Shown: positions 34,291-44,964 of the stretch, one piece after another
How the letters are laid out: every line of letters begins with the position of its first letter
Numbering within the stretch: the first letter of the stretch is position 1
Made by a program: the position numbers and the translations under genes
Notes under the pieces: generated by a model
What the model saw: the letters and a program-made list of their open reading frames with translations, nothing else
What the model was told of the DNA's origin: nothing
Databases searched by the model: none
Assembly: GCA_003508835.1 (NCBI GenBank)
Contig: PUFA01000289.1
Span: forward strand, 682,001 to 746,000
Reading direction: 5' to 3'
Length of the DNA stretch: 64,000 bases
Origin: Eonycteris spelaea
Taxonomy: Eukaryota > Chordata > Mammalia > Chiroptera > Pteropodidae

Positions 34291-35694
34291 AGATTCATAT
34301 GTTGCCTGTTCTGTCCTGAATTTATAATGGAAATGAAATGTGAGACCACACTGAGAGATTCAGAGATTTCTCAGAGCTTGCTCCTGAGGGACCATAAAGA
34401 AGGGAACATAGAGAAAGTTCACCTTCCATTTACTAGCATTTCCTTTCCAGCGTGTGTGGTGGATTTCTACGATATCTCCTACTATGATAAATGCTGTTTT
34501 TCAAAATGAACTTGTTTCTTCTCCAAGATCTGAAAAATAACAATTTTCTCTTTCCTGGCCTAAATGTTTTAAATTTGGAATGAGCTTGGTGAGCATCTAA
34601 GCCATGATTACTGACTTTAAATTCCTCAGGAGAGACTGGGTCTTCTCTGGGCCTATGGGTGGGTCAGTAATAAGATACTGTAATAGCATAAAGGATAATC
34701 CTATCTGATGTAATCCCTCAGAAAAAAGTAGTTAGTCATATGAACAAGTGTGGACTTGAATTTGAATTCTGCCACAGGAGTGCCTTGCCATTACTGCTTC
34801 TTCTTTTTCAAGCTTTGCAAGAGGGAGAGACTAAAGTAGAAAGCTCTTGGACTCCTATATAGGCATTATTCAAGTTGGTTTGCCTCCTCCCTGCCAATTA
34901 ATTTATGTTAGAATTCATAACTTCCTGTCTCCTTTCTTGCACTGCCTTATTCTGAGTTCCATAAATAGAATTTCTGTAAAATGTGTGCTACCTAGTTAGA
35001 TTATATTCTAAAATATTTCACATACAAGAAATACAGTCTGCTGAGAAGTGAGAAGCCTATGTAGAAAAGAAATTCCACAGACAAATGCAAATTTTTCCTA
35101 TCTGTAAACAAAATTGTTAGAAGCTGTTCCTTAAGTAGTTTCTTATGACTCAAAACATGCTATAGTGCTTTTTCAACATGCATTAATTTGGGGCTATATT
35201 TTAGTTATTGTAGATCAAGCCATGATTTTATGAAATTATGAACATTTGATTTATAGTGGCATTTAAAATTTATCTGATAATTCCTTACAGAGCTCAATTT
35301 AAAAAAAGACATATATTGCAAATGAGAGCAGTGCATACCTGTCTTAGAGTTACAAAACAGCTTTACCATTTTTTTTTGATGTTTAGTAAATCAACCCAAA
35401 TAATACAGGTTTTTTATTACCCCAAACTGTAAGTTACTGATACCATTCTTTCTGGCGATAAATGTAGATATTATACTTGATTTAGTATTAGACTATTTGG
35501 GAACTGGAATAGAAATAAGCATCACTTCTAGAAATGAGAATCAAGTTTAATCACTGCAGGTTTTCATTAAGGTTTGGAAATGTAGTAGATGTAGTTAGAA
35601 TTACCTTTCAATGAGCAAGGTGTAGGATGACCTTACTTGTTTCACTTCATCAGACATATTTTTGAATTAAAGACTGTGTTAAGTAGAACTATAT
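34291..35694. other. Unassigned stretch
   Basis: No supported gene. The 60-codon ORF at 34327-34509 has no recognised domain. Confidence 0.4.
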
Positions 35695-35830
35695 AAGGAG
35701 GTATCTAGTCTGACATTTGCATGTTGCAGATGTGAAAAGCCATAGATTAAACAGGTTAACTGACTTTTTCCAAAGCCATACAGGCACTTGGAAACAGTTA
35801 GAGGCCATGCCTCCACTAACTGCAATTGCT
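35695..35830 (-). mobile_element. MIR-like fragment, antisense
   Basis: TTGCAGATGTGAAAAGCCATAGATTAAACAGGTTAACTGACTTTTTCCAAAGCCATACAGGC resembles a decayed reversed MIR core. Confidence 0.5.
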
Positions 35831-37189
35831 CTTTAGAGTTGACTACTTCTCATTACTTTCAAGAATTTCTTCTAAAAAGACAAATTTTCAAAAAATCTAA
35901 GTCTGCATCAGAGACTGGAAGGGCTTGAGTTTAGGTAATACATTTAGGAGATCATTCCAGAGGACAGGGAGATGGAGAGTCAGAAACAGGAAGAGGTCTC
36001 TGCCCCCGGCAGTTAGGGCTCCTATGGACAAGACTTCTTGAGAGGCAAACATTAGGTGTCTGGGTGTCTTCTGCCCAGGGACCTGAGGCAGAAACACTTA
36101 CAGTACTGACAACAGTTCCTTAATGGTTGAAGTTGCCCCCGGGGGCATTAACTCCTCCAGCACTTACAGGCTGAGCTTGCTCAGGGGGCTGAGTGGGCTT
36201 TCCTGGAGTTGGAGGTAGAGATTTATCCTAGATTATCTAAAAAACTAATGAATATTAAGAAGAACCTCAGATTTCTCATTTATAATTTTCATCTGATTAA
36301 TGTTATTTTATCTTTTAAGCTTTTTAATTAACATTGAACTATTTTTGTTGATGATAACACATTTAAACTATTCAAGCTATATAAATGTGTTATACTTGTT
36401 AGCATGTTAGTAGAGATGCTTGTTTTTGAGGACAAATATGTGCAATCTTCATGATTGTATATATGTGTTTGTGTTTAACTTAAACCTGTGTTTGTGTTTA
36501 ACTTAAATCCTTTAGTGCTTGGAAATTTGACTTCCTTATATTTTGTGTTTCTGACCTTGGGCTCTTACAAGAAACAGCCCATTTTAAATGTTCAGACCTG
36601 TGCCACAGTAGGAGATATGAAGTAAATAATTAAAACTGCCTTCATGAAAAGCATTCCACAGCAGGAAAGGAATAAAGAATCTTCCCAGAGAAGAAAAACC
36701 ACTAAATCACACAGTGAGAAATTAGGAAAAAAATAACATCTGAGAGCAAGCCATCATAAATAGTGCCTCAAGGAAGTGAACGATATTTTTAAAAGCAGGG
36801 CTCAAGCTAGGGAAGGTGAAAACATTTCGAAAGATTTTTAGGCTGCCAGCAATTTTAGAACAAACTTCTCCCTTGACATTTTATACTGATATTTTTACAA
36901 ATACTGGAATTATATTTATGTTGCTTGTAAGGAAGTCACTAATGGAAGAGCCGATGTGCTATGCACATTGATCAGAAAACTTCACAATTTATCAGGTTAC
37001 TTATTCATGTATTACTTGGAATATAAATGGATGACCCATGTATAAGAAATGTATTCTCTGTACTTTTGAATAGAAACCAAAATAGAAGGTATTATTTATT
37101 TGCTGAGGGTGTTGCTAACATACTCTACCAGTTCAATGGAGAGTAGAGCAGAACCTAATCCTTGGTGTACATGGTCTGGCACACAGGGT
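35831..37189. other. Unassigned stretch with a GC-rich patch
   Basis: The patch at 35900-36220 is richer in GC and contains GCCCCCGGGGGC at 36134-36145, a perfect palindrome. The 66-codon minus-strand ORF at 35897-36097 shows no recognised domain. A 23-bp tandem duplication lies at 36465-36510. No gene supported. Confidence 0.35.
36465..36510. repeat. Tandem duplication of a 23-bp unit
   Basis: Copies at 36465-36487 and 36488-36510 begin GTGTTTGTGTTTAACTTAAA and differ by one base near the end. Confidence 0.9.
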
Positions 37190-37405
37190 TGCTGGCTTAG
37201 GTTATATTTGGTAAGCACTTAGTATGTGCCAGGCACTGCTCAGATCTCCTTACACGTCTTAACTCCTTGATTTTTCTTAACAGTGCAATGAAGATTATGA
37301 CATGGTCACTGAGGAAGAGAGAGCTTAGTCGCTTGCCCAAGGTCACACACTCGGAAGGTACTGGATTTGAACCAAGACCAGTTGTCTCTGGAGCCAGTTT
37401 TTACT
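37190..37405 (-). mobile_element. MIR SINE, antisense
   Basis: TTAGTATGTGCCAGGCACTGCTCAGATC, TCGCTTGCCCAAGGTCACAC, and GGATTTGAACCAAGACCAGTTGTCTCTGGAGCC give a nearly complete reversed MIR, among the best preserved here. Confidence 0.9.
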
Positions 37406-37669
37406 ACTACAGATAATTTCCAGGTTCTGGCTCAGGGGTCGATTTTATGTTTATATCAGTATTGCTAGAAGCATCTCCATTATAAAATTGTCCTTCAGAC
37501 TGCTGAATACAGGTGGCAGGTGGCTGAAGGCAGTGTGGCCTTTGGTCTTTATTTCCTGAGCATAAGCCCCACTTACTTATTACATTGATGCCATGTATGA
37601 GCTAGATTCATCAAGAGATCTGGATGCCAGAGTTCATCTGCTCTTCGTGTATCTGACCACCTGCCTGTG

Positions 37670-37697
37670 ATGGTGGTGAAGATATGGTGGTGAAGAT
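37670..37697. repeat. Tandem 14-bp duplication
   Basis: Two exact copies of ATGGTGGTGAAGAT. Confidence 0.9.
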
Positions 37698-37699
37698 AT

Positions 37700-37949
37700 G
37701 GTCTCAATCATTCTTCATTTTAGTTTCAGAGTATGAAGAAAGGTTTTAAGTAAGGAAGCAAGTTACAAAATAAACAACAAAAAATTAAAATAGAGGCCAG
37801 ATCCCAGTGCCAACATAGAATAATTTAAGACTTTGAATTTGAAAGGATTCCTTTTTTTCACTTTGATGTGAGGACTGTAGGATTTTTTTCTTTCCAATTT
37901 TGTAAGTGGAAGAAATTTCAACATCCAAAGTTTTCAGCTGATGATGAGT
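37700..37949. other. Unassigned stretch
   Basis: Includes a GATGATG-rich patch that gives a His-rich minus-strand ORF (37785-37985), not a gene. Confidence 0.4.
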
Positions 37950-38070
37950 ATGATGGTGATGATGATAGCAGTACTTAAATACCACCTAACTATGTGTCAG
38001 GCACTGTTCTGAGGACTTTATATATGTTAACTCACTCAACACCATATTGAATATTTTTAGTATCATGAAA
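37950..38070 (-). mobile_element. MIR SINE 3' part, antisense
   Basis: CTATGTGTCAGGCACTGTTCTGAGGACTTTATATATGTTAACTCACTCAACA is the reversed MIR tail region. Confidence 0.75.
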
Positions 38071-38281
38071 CAAAGTACATGGAATAAAACTTAAACGTCT
38101 GAATAGATAGCTTTACTAATTCCTTCAATCGAATGCCAGTTATACTAGCAAAATTAGCAGAAAAGGTAGTTGGTTTTTTAAAAAACATGTTTTCTTTGAA
38201 AGCCCAAATAGCTTAGAAAATCTCTTTTCTCCTTGGTCAGCAGAGCAGGTGCATTATTTCTTTCTTCTGTTTCTAACTAAG

Positions 38282-38302
38282 CTAAAATCCTGACTTCATC
38301 AG
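38282..38302 (+). other. Candidate 21-nt microexon
   Basis: A pyrimidine tract (ATTTCTTTCTTCTGTTTCTAACTAAG) with a branch-like CTAAC precedes. Then come 21 nt ending TCATCAG and a consensus donor GTAAGT at 38303. Only the phase that completes a codon with CT is open (encoding KILTSS). It is compatible with a neuronal-type microexon but equally with chance juxtaposition; no host gene is known. Confidence 0.15.
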
Positions 38303-38507
38303 GTAAGTAGCTTGTGGGTATTATTCTTGGATAGATGCATCTAAATAGGCTATTTATAATTTAACTGAATTGTGCCATGAGACACATTTTCACTTGAAAA
38401 AAGAGGGATGACCTACATAAATTCATATAATAATAGAAGCATAGAACTATATTATATCACCATGTCCTCTTACAAGTTTATTTTCTTTCCCTTTTTTTCT
38501 CTCTATA

Positions 38508-38508
<1 letters not shown>

Positions 38509-38543
<35 letters not shown>
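38509..38543. repeat. (GT)n microsatellite
   Basis: About 17 uninterrupted TG units. The 89-codon ORF across it has a Cys-Val run from the repeat and is not a gene. Confidence 0.95.
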
Positions 38544-38544
<1 letters not shown>

Positions 38545-39129
38545 GATATGTTACTCCATTTATTCTAGTATATATTCTCTTTTGGGGAATAACTTAGCAA
38601 TAACCCAGGCCAGAAATGTCAATTTATGGGACAAATTTTCCAATTGGTATAATCTTCAATTCAAGATAGGAATTTAGCAAAGAAAAAAAAACTATATTCA
38701 TTTTAAGCTCGATGTAGAAATATAGGATAATAATGTCAAATATTCATATTTTTGGAAGAAATACAATGATAAAATCAATCTATTTTTCGCATTAGATAAG
38801 AAACTCATTCTAATCTACCCCCTCTCCCTTCAGAAGTTTACAGCATTAAAAGGTGTCCAAAGATCACAAATTCCAATTTGAAATTCACCATGTTGAAAAG
38901 CCATTTTCTTTCTAAAATCAATTGTTTCTCTTTTGTACTTCTTTATAGATATTAAATTAATTATATCATCATTTCCCTAATGGATAGGTCAGAATCTGAG
39001 TCATTTTTGAGAGGTCATTATATTCCCTTAATCATTATATTTACCTATTGGTACATTTTAGAGTTTCTACGTAGAAAATGACTCTTGTCTCTATGATTCC
39101 ATGGTTAGAGCTTCAGTTCAGGAGTTGTT
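38544..39129. other. Unassigned AT-rich stretch
   Basis: No gene or repeat recognised. Confidence 0.4.
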
Positions 39130-39640
39130 CATTTATTGCTTCTTGTCTTGACTAGGATAATGGCTACTTAACGGTCCTACCTCTCTTCTTGAATCCATTT
39201 GATACAGGACTCTCAGATTACTACTTCAAAATCTCTGATCATTCCTGCTTGCCTCAGAATTAACTACAAACTTCTCAGCCAGGAATTAAAGGACTTTGCA
39301 ACATGGCATCATTCTACTATTTCTGTTTAATTTCCTCTAGTTGCTCAACAAGTCTCTACTCCAACCAAACTAGACTCTACCATTTTCTGAACATGAGTCA
39401 CATATTTCTATTTCCTGCATTTGCACTCTTTTAGAGCTATTTCTTTTTTCTCTGTGATAACCTCACTTTCCATCTCTGTCTTTTGAAATCATGCTTGTGT
39501 AGGTCTGTGTAAGTCTATGTCTGTCACATCCAACTCTTTTTCCTTATCTCAACCTAAAGCATTTGCTTCTCTCTATGACTCTTCATAGCCTTCTGTACTT
39601 CCCTTAAAGTTCCTTATGTTATAATTGATGTTACATTTTC
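39130..39640 (+). mobile_element. L2-associated ancient repeat
   Basis: Sense-order blocks: GGATAATGGCTACTTAACGG, CTGATCATTCCTGCTTGCCT, AACTACAAACTTCTCAGCCAG, GGACTTTGCAACATGGCATC, AACAAGTCTCTACTCC. Same ancient repeat as 29925-30975 and the antisense copy at 24-25 kb. Diverged and noncoding. Confidence 0.6.
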
Positions 39641-40537
39641 TAACACTCTTCCAACTCCCTAGTCTCCACATGTGTAAGAGTTCTTTGTAAAAAATATTAG
39701 GCCATTTGAATGGAATTGGGGTTCTAATACCTTCGGTAGCTTTCTCAGTTACACATCCTAAGGCTCAAAGATTTTCCTTTAGCATATTAAAAACAGAGTC
39801 TGAAAGTTTGTGCAACGTACTTTTTTTTCAAGGTAAGTTATGTAATGATATGTTTATTTTGTCATTAATGACACCGAACAGACCTTTTCTGGAAATTTAG
39901 CTCAATTTATACCATTGTAAATGAGCTGAAGATATTTTTTTCTTAGTAGATGACATTAATTATGCTTCATTTTCCTCTTCTGGCCCTCCTTGTATTACCT
40001 GGCTTACAATTTGAATCACTGCACAGACTTAGAAGGTCATGAGACCCATACTTGATGTATAGACTTTAAGCTTACTTTAGCAGATTAGAAATATCTAGGA
40101 ATCAAAGTAGGTCTCCTCCACCTCCCCACCCCCACAAAGGCTACATACACCTGGAGGCACACATAAAAAGTAATTATTATCACAATATTAGCTTATGGCC
40201 TTCCTGGCAATATTTTTATTCAATGAGTAAAGGCTATCACAGAAAATGTTAGAGTTAAATCTTTTTTTATTGTTGAAATTTTTTCAAAAGTAAACAAATA
40301 CATGCCACAATTTCTCTTTGATTCTTCATCTAAGAAGATTTCTTTTTTTATCTTGAAATATTAAAGAAAATAATTCCATTCTATTGTAGTACATATTTTT
40401 TTTGCATAATGATTCTGGGCAAATTACATCATATTTATGTTTTAAAAATCAAATGTAATAGAAGCTTTGGGATTCTTAAACTGATACAACTAGTTTGCTT
40501 ATGGCCAGATTAGAAAGTAGTTTGAGTGACTATTTAA
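39641..40537. other. Unassigned AT-rich stretch
   Basis: No supported gene. A consensus-like donor (TTCAAG, then GTAAGTT) near 39831 follows a T run and is probably chance. Confidence 0.4.
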
Positions 40538-40680
40538 TGCAGTGATTTTCAAAGTATGGTTTGGGGATCAAAGTTCCTGAGATCCTTGCAAGAAATCTGC
40601 AGGGTCAAAAAGCTTTTCATAGTAATGCCAAGATACTATTTTCCTTTCTTCACACCCATCCTTTCATGAATGTACAGTAA
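40538..40680 (+). mobile_element. hAT-Charlie-type fossil, partial
   Basis: CAGTGATTTTCAAAGTATGG at the left, then CTTGCAAGAAATCTGCAGGGTC, TTTTCATAGTAATGCCAAGATACTATT and CCTTTCTTCAC. It matches a recurrent hAT fossil; the right end is not clear. Confidence 0.6.
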
Positions 40681-40734
40681 AGTTGAATAAATAATTAAGA
40701 GTAGTGAAAAAAAGCACATCTTTTAGCTTGACAT

Positions 40735-40990
40735 TTTGAACTTTAAAATCCTTTGTTGTCTTCTCCATGTTTTTGGATAAAGTCTGAACTCTTGCACAGC
40801 ATGTGAAAGCCTTTACTATTTGACCCCAAACCCCCATTCCAGTGTAATATTAACTTTTTCCATGATTGCTTTGATGTCTCTCTCCTCCCATAGCTTTGTC
40901 CCAAGTTATATCCAAGTACTTGCTTTCCATATCTCTTTGTTATTAAATATATCTTCCCCAAATCTGAAATGCCTTGTTTCTTGATCAAGA
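40735..40990 (+). mobile_element. L2-associated ancient repeat
   Basis: GATAAAGTCTGAACTCTTGC, GAAAGCCTTTACTATTTGAC and TTTGTTATTAAATATATCTTCCCCAAATCTGAAATGCCTTG follow the sense order of this family. The 81-codon minus ORF across it is chance. Confidence 0.6.
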
Positions 40991-41364
40991 AAAATTGTTC
41001 TAGACTTGGAAATAGATTAAAGGGATTCCTGGCTCTTATCTGGAGAATCTGCTGGGGATTGTTGATTCTATAGGGGTGTGAAGAGTTGATTGATTTTCTA
41101 TTGACTAGACTATTTTACAACTTTGTGGTTGTAGAAGTTGTAGAAAACTGATAGCAATGCAAATAGTTCTTATCCATAGCAATAGACATAATTCTTGTTC
41201 ATAGCAGTGCAAATGAATTATGTTCAATACAGGATATAAACCCTTTGAAAGTTAAACTATTTGATACATGTTCATTTTATATATGAACAAGAGTAATGTA
41301 TTTAACTTTTTGAAAATAACTACCATGTATAAAACTCCTGTTTATTGTTTAAAATATAGTGAAA

Positions 41365-41620
41365 TCCTACTTCTCAATGACACTTTTTCTATTTTCCTAA
41401 GCAAAATTAGTTTTTACCTCATAATGCTCCCATTGCATTTTTAATCTACTTCTACTACAGTACTTGCCAAATTGTATATCTATCTATATTTCTGTTTTCC
41501 TCAATAGACTAGCTCTTTAAAAGCAGAAAACATGTATTACTTATTATTGTATTATCTCCTTCTTTGTCAAGCACATAACATGTGACATATAGATATTTGC
41601 TGGTAAATGTTTTTTGATGA
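41365..41620 (+). mobile_element. L2 3' end
   Basis: TACTACAGTACTTGCCAAATTG, AATAGACTAGCTCTTTAAAAGC, then GTCAAGCACATAACATGTGACATATAGATATTTGCTG. Diverged L2 3' UTR in sense. Confidence 0.65.
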
Positions 41621-42419
41621 GTGAAATTGAAGCTGCAGAAGAGGGTGATGGGCATGTTTTAGCAATTATTGATAAGGGGAAATTGGATGCTCAAGTAAAA
41701 AATATATATCTTTTTTTCACTTGAAGATTTTATGGAAAATATAATTTAGCATGAAATTTTAAAAAGTTGAAGAAAGAAGCCTAATGAAGCTAGAATGACC
41801 CGGAAGAAATATGGGTTAAAAGAGCTGTGACTTAGAGGCTTGCACTATGGCTTTTTCCTGAATTGCTATGATCAAGACATTTTTCTTCTGCTATATTTTA
41901 TACATCTTTAAATTAGAGATAATTATTATAATTATCAAAACAGAATTTCCATAAGAGGATGTTTGAGTCAAAAGTGGATAGGAAGTAGCCTTACTTAGCT
42001 CCTTTGTCCATACCTGAGGATGAGAGAAATTTGTATCTTTTTTACAATTTGAAATATACAATTATGGCTTGAAATAAAACTAAAAAGTGGCTTGACTTCT
42101 TACCCTTATTTTGGAAGCATCTTTTTTTGGTAATTAGTATTACCCTCACACCTTGACATTAAAATTTTTATTTTATTTATGTATTTTTAGAAACTAGTTT
42201 TTGGCAAAATAAGCAATCATAAGAATGAAGAGATAGATTGTTTTGTTTTGTTTTTGTCAGATAGTTTGCATAATTAAATTTAATTGCATTTAGATAACTT
42301 AAGATTCAGATAATTTCATAAAGTTTGGATATATTTTTTGAAACAAAGAGTAATTTTGGGTATTTACTCCATAAATAAATCACTTACAAATAGTGGACTT
42401 GAAAATCAGCTGTAAATTT
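41621..42419. other. Unassigned AT-rich stretch
   Basis: Nothing supported. Confidence 0.4.
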
Positions 42420-42565
42420 TGAATTTATGTCCCTGGCAGGCTCATCGCCGTATCCATGGTAACAGAGGCCAGTTACTGTCAGCCCAGAGTCGCTTTGCTG
42501 GTTGACTTCAGCAGTGAACTCTGTGTGATGCTGCCAAATGTCTGGCTTCTGTGTTTCCTGTTCCA
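42420..42565. promoter_or_regulatory. Candidate regulatory element with X-box-like palindrome
   Basis: A GC-balanced island in AT-rich sequence. GTATCCATGGTAAC at 42450-42463 is a perfect 14-bp palindrome-like site with one good RFX half-site (GGTAAC) and one weaker half (GTATCC, a T where the consensus wants a purine). It may be an enhancer; no transcription signal is visible. Confidence 0.3.
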
Positions 42566-42819
42566 AGCAATTATTTCTTATGTTGAATACTAATGACTGG
42601 TCTACAAAGGCTATGGTTCAATTCCACTGAAGATGGGCCTGGGAATCATATGTGGAAAAGTAGTGAGTGTTTTGCTTCTAGTGAATTAAAAACTGTGCAT
42701 AATTGGATTGTACAACCCTAACTAGGTATGCCAGTAGTTTATTAATAATGTTACCTTACTATTATTAGGCAGCTGGGCCTAAATGAGAATGACAGCATTT
42801 CTGTCATTATTGAGTCAAA

Positions 42820-43125
42820 TGTGTTTTTAGGAAGGCCTGCTGATTTTGGCTGGCTAGCACCATCACGTAAATCCAAATGGCGGTGCACGTGTATGCTAGC
42901 AAAAAGTAAATTTGCGACCGAATTGCTTTTTTGCTGTTTAAAATGTTTATGTATTGATTGCTCTGAAATGGAGAAAAAGCAGCTGCCTGAAATGCCAGTG
43001 AAATGGCTGAGAAATTTAAAATGTGAGGGGAAAAAAAATAAGAGATTTGATAGAAAAAAGGCTAAACAGTTTTTACTTTTTAAAAGTGAAGAGTGCTATG
43101 ATTTTGAAGTTCTGGTTCTATGATG
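42820..43125 (+). other. Unexplained 100-codon ORF in a possible conserved noncoding block
   Basis: The ORF (42821-43123) predicts a Cys- and Lys-rich peptide with no recognised domain and no paired metal-binding spacing. Its first 90 bp contain GGCTGGCTAGCACCATCACG and AAATGGCGGTGCACGTG (with a GTGCACGTG E-box-type core), which look more like a regulatory element than a coding start. The ORF is probably chance. Confidence 0.2.
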
Positions 43126-43194
43126 GTTATCAGTGTAGGGAATTGGCATCCTCTTTGCCTGGGTCACATCTTATACCAGAAATCTGAAGATCAG

Positions 43195-43325
43195 CCTCAT
43201 TACAGTTATGTTTATCTCTAGAGCATAAGTTCCTTGTGGGTAGACCATTATCATCATTGCATTCCTGAGAGGCAGCACAGAGACATACAGTAAGTGCTCA
43301 GTAAGTATTTAATGAATTAAATGAA
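43195..43325 (+). mobile_element. L2 3' end
   Basis: GAGCATAAGTTCCTTGTGGGTAG, then CAGTAAGTGCTCAGTAAGTATTTAATGAATTAAATGAA. Standard L2 terminus. Confidence 0.8.
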
Positions 43326-43723
43326 ACTCTGTGAATCTCTTGCAAGAAGTTTCTGGTATTTAAACCCATTGAGTTTCCTGGAAGAAGCTATTAGACTCTT
43401 CTCTCATTAAAGAGTATAATAGCCTCCACTACCATGACCGTCACTGCTGTGGAGCTTCCACTGGCAGTTACTTATGGCTGTGGCCACTCCAAGGGTCTGT
43501 TCCCAGCAGACATCACTCAAAGATTGCTCTTCTCATCAGCAGTTTCCCCCGCCTCCCCCCCGCCATCCCCAGCTTGAAGATCCAATTAATCATAGCTTCT
43601 GTGGCATCAGTTTACGTTTCTAACAGATTGACCACTCCTTCACTGTGTCACAGTCAAAGTTGCCAGTGGTTGTTTTAGGCAAGAATTTCCGATGTTTTTC
43701 CCTTTCTTGTGCCAAAATCTGTT
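43326..43723. other. Unassigned GC-balanced stretch
   Basis: GC-balanced sequence with a CCCCCGCCTCCCCCC run near 43547. Possible conserved noncoding DNA. No ORF. Confidence 0.3.
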
Positions 43724-43983
43724 CCTGGTTCTCAATGGGGAACAATTTCATCTTTCCCAGCTGCCCCACCCCAACTCCACCTCCTAGGACAGTTTAGCAA
43801 TATCTAGAATCATTTTTGGTTGTCATAACTTGATAGGAAGTGGGGTGGAATGGGAGTGCTATTGGTGTGTAATAAGGCTAGGGATGCTGTTAAACATACT
43901 GCAACACACAGGACAGCCCTCACAAGGTAAGCATTACTTGGCACAAAATGTCAGTAGTGCCAAGGTTGAGAAACTGTGTTCTG
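43724..43983 (+). mobile_element. hAT-Charlie nonautonomous element, near full length
   Basis: CTGGTTCTCAATGGGGAACAATTTC at the left and CAAGGTTGAGAAACTGTGTTCTGG at the right form decayed inverted ends. The interior has AATCATTTTTGGTTGTCATAAC, GGGATGCTGTTAAACATACTGCAACACACAGGACAG and CACAAAATGTCAGTAGTGCC. This is a well-known mammalian hAT fossil; the family name (MER20-like) is from memory. Confidence 0.7.
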
Positions 43984-44522
43984 GTGCTTAAAACTCTTTT
44001 ATGGAACTTGTTCAATACCCGTCAGAATTACACTCTATGCCCTCCTCTTCCTCTTCCTCCCCCTCTTAAGCTTAGCCTATTTCTTATACTTTTAACATTT
44101 ACTTTCTTTACCTGCAAATTTCAGAAGGTAGAAAGTTGGATATGCAAATTGAGTTTCAGGAATAATCAATTGTGAATACCCCTTCGGTTGTAAGAGAAAC
44201 ATATAAGGAAAGCCCTATAAATATACTACAAGGAGCTTTGAAGTTGCTTTATAAATAATAAATATTTTGCATTTTTCTAAACATTTTTTCATTGTTGATG
44301 AATTTTAAATTGGGTATTTGTATATTATATCAAATTCTGGAAAGCAAATGTAGTTCAACAATTTTAATAATATTATTCCTAGAATGGGCATTTTTTTGGT
44401 CTTCAAAACCACCAAATTGATTTGATGATATTATGGGCATGTTATAAAAAAACAATTGAATATTTTTATGCATGAATATATGCCTCAATTTTTGGATTCT
44501 AACATGAAAATGTTAGATAATT
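43984..44522. other. Unassigned stretch
   Basis: The 75-codon ORF (43948-44175) includes a Pro/Leu-rich run from a CT tract and is not a gene. The last 11 bp (44512-44522) are the left target duplication of the L1 that follows. Confidence 0.4.
44512..44522. repeat. Left target-site duplication of the L1
   Basis: GTTAGATAATT, identical to 44954-44964. Confidence 0.8.
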
Positions 44523-44953
44523 CTTATGGCCATAAAAAAATGAAATATTGCCATTTGCGACAACATGGATGGATCTTGAGATTATCATGCTAAATGAAAT
44601 AAGTCAGATAGAAAAAGTTGAGAACCATGTGATTTTACTCATGTGGTCTATAAAACTGAAAGCAACAAACAAACAACAAACAAACAGAGACTCATTGATC
44701 TGGACAACAGTTTAGTGGTAACCAGAGGGATGGGGGAGGGACAGAGGTAGATAGGAGTTAGGGGGTCAAATATATGGTGACGTAAGGAAATTTAACTTTG
44801 GGTGGCAAAAACACAATACAATATACATATGATGTATTATTGAATTATTATTATTGACGTACACTTGAAACCTATATAATTTTATTAACCAATGTCACCC
44901 CAATAAATTTAATTTAAAAATAAAAATAAAAGAAGAGTTACATATAAAAAAAA
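44523..44953 (+). mobile_element. 5'-truncated L1, lineage-type, with target-site duplications
   Basis: Begins in distal ORF2 (ATGGATGGATCTTGAGATTATC), passes AAATAAGTCAGATAGAAAAAG and a (CAAA)n, and ends with a 3' UTR carrying CCAATGTCACCCCAATAAAT before an A-rich tail. GTTAGATAATT occurs directly on each side (44512-44522 and 44954-44964), so both boundaries are visible. The 3' end resembles bat L1s as I remember them. It is the best preserved insertion here and probably one of the younger ones. Confidence 0.85.
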
Positions 44954-44964
44954 GTTAGATAATT
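44954..44964. repeat. Right target-site duplication of the L1
   Basis: GTTAGATAATT directly after the A-rich tail. Confidence 0.8.

Noticed and set aside
38408..38677. 89-codon ORF with a Cys-Val run
   Set aside because: The run is the translation of a (GT)n microsatellite, and the rest is AT-rich sequence with no domain.
42450..42463. Second full RFX X-box
   Set aside because: One half-site (GTATCC) breaks the consensus at the purine position; kept only as a weak candidate.
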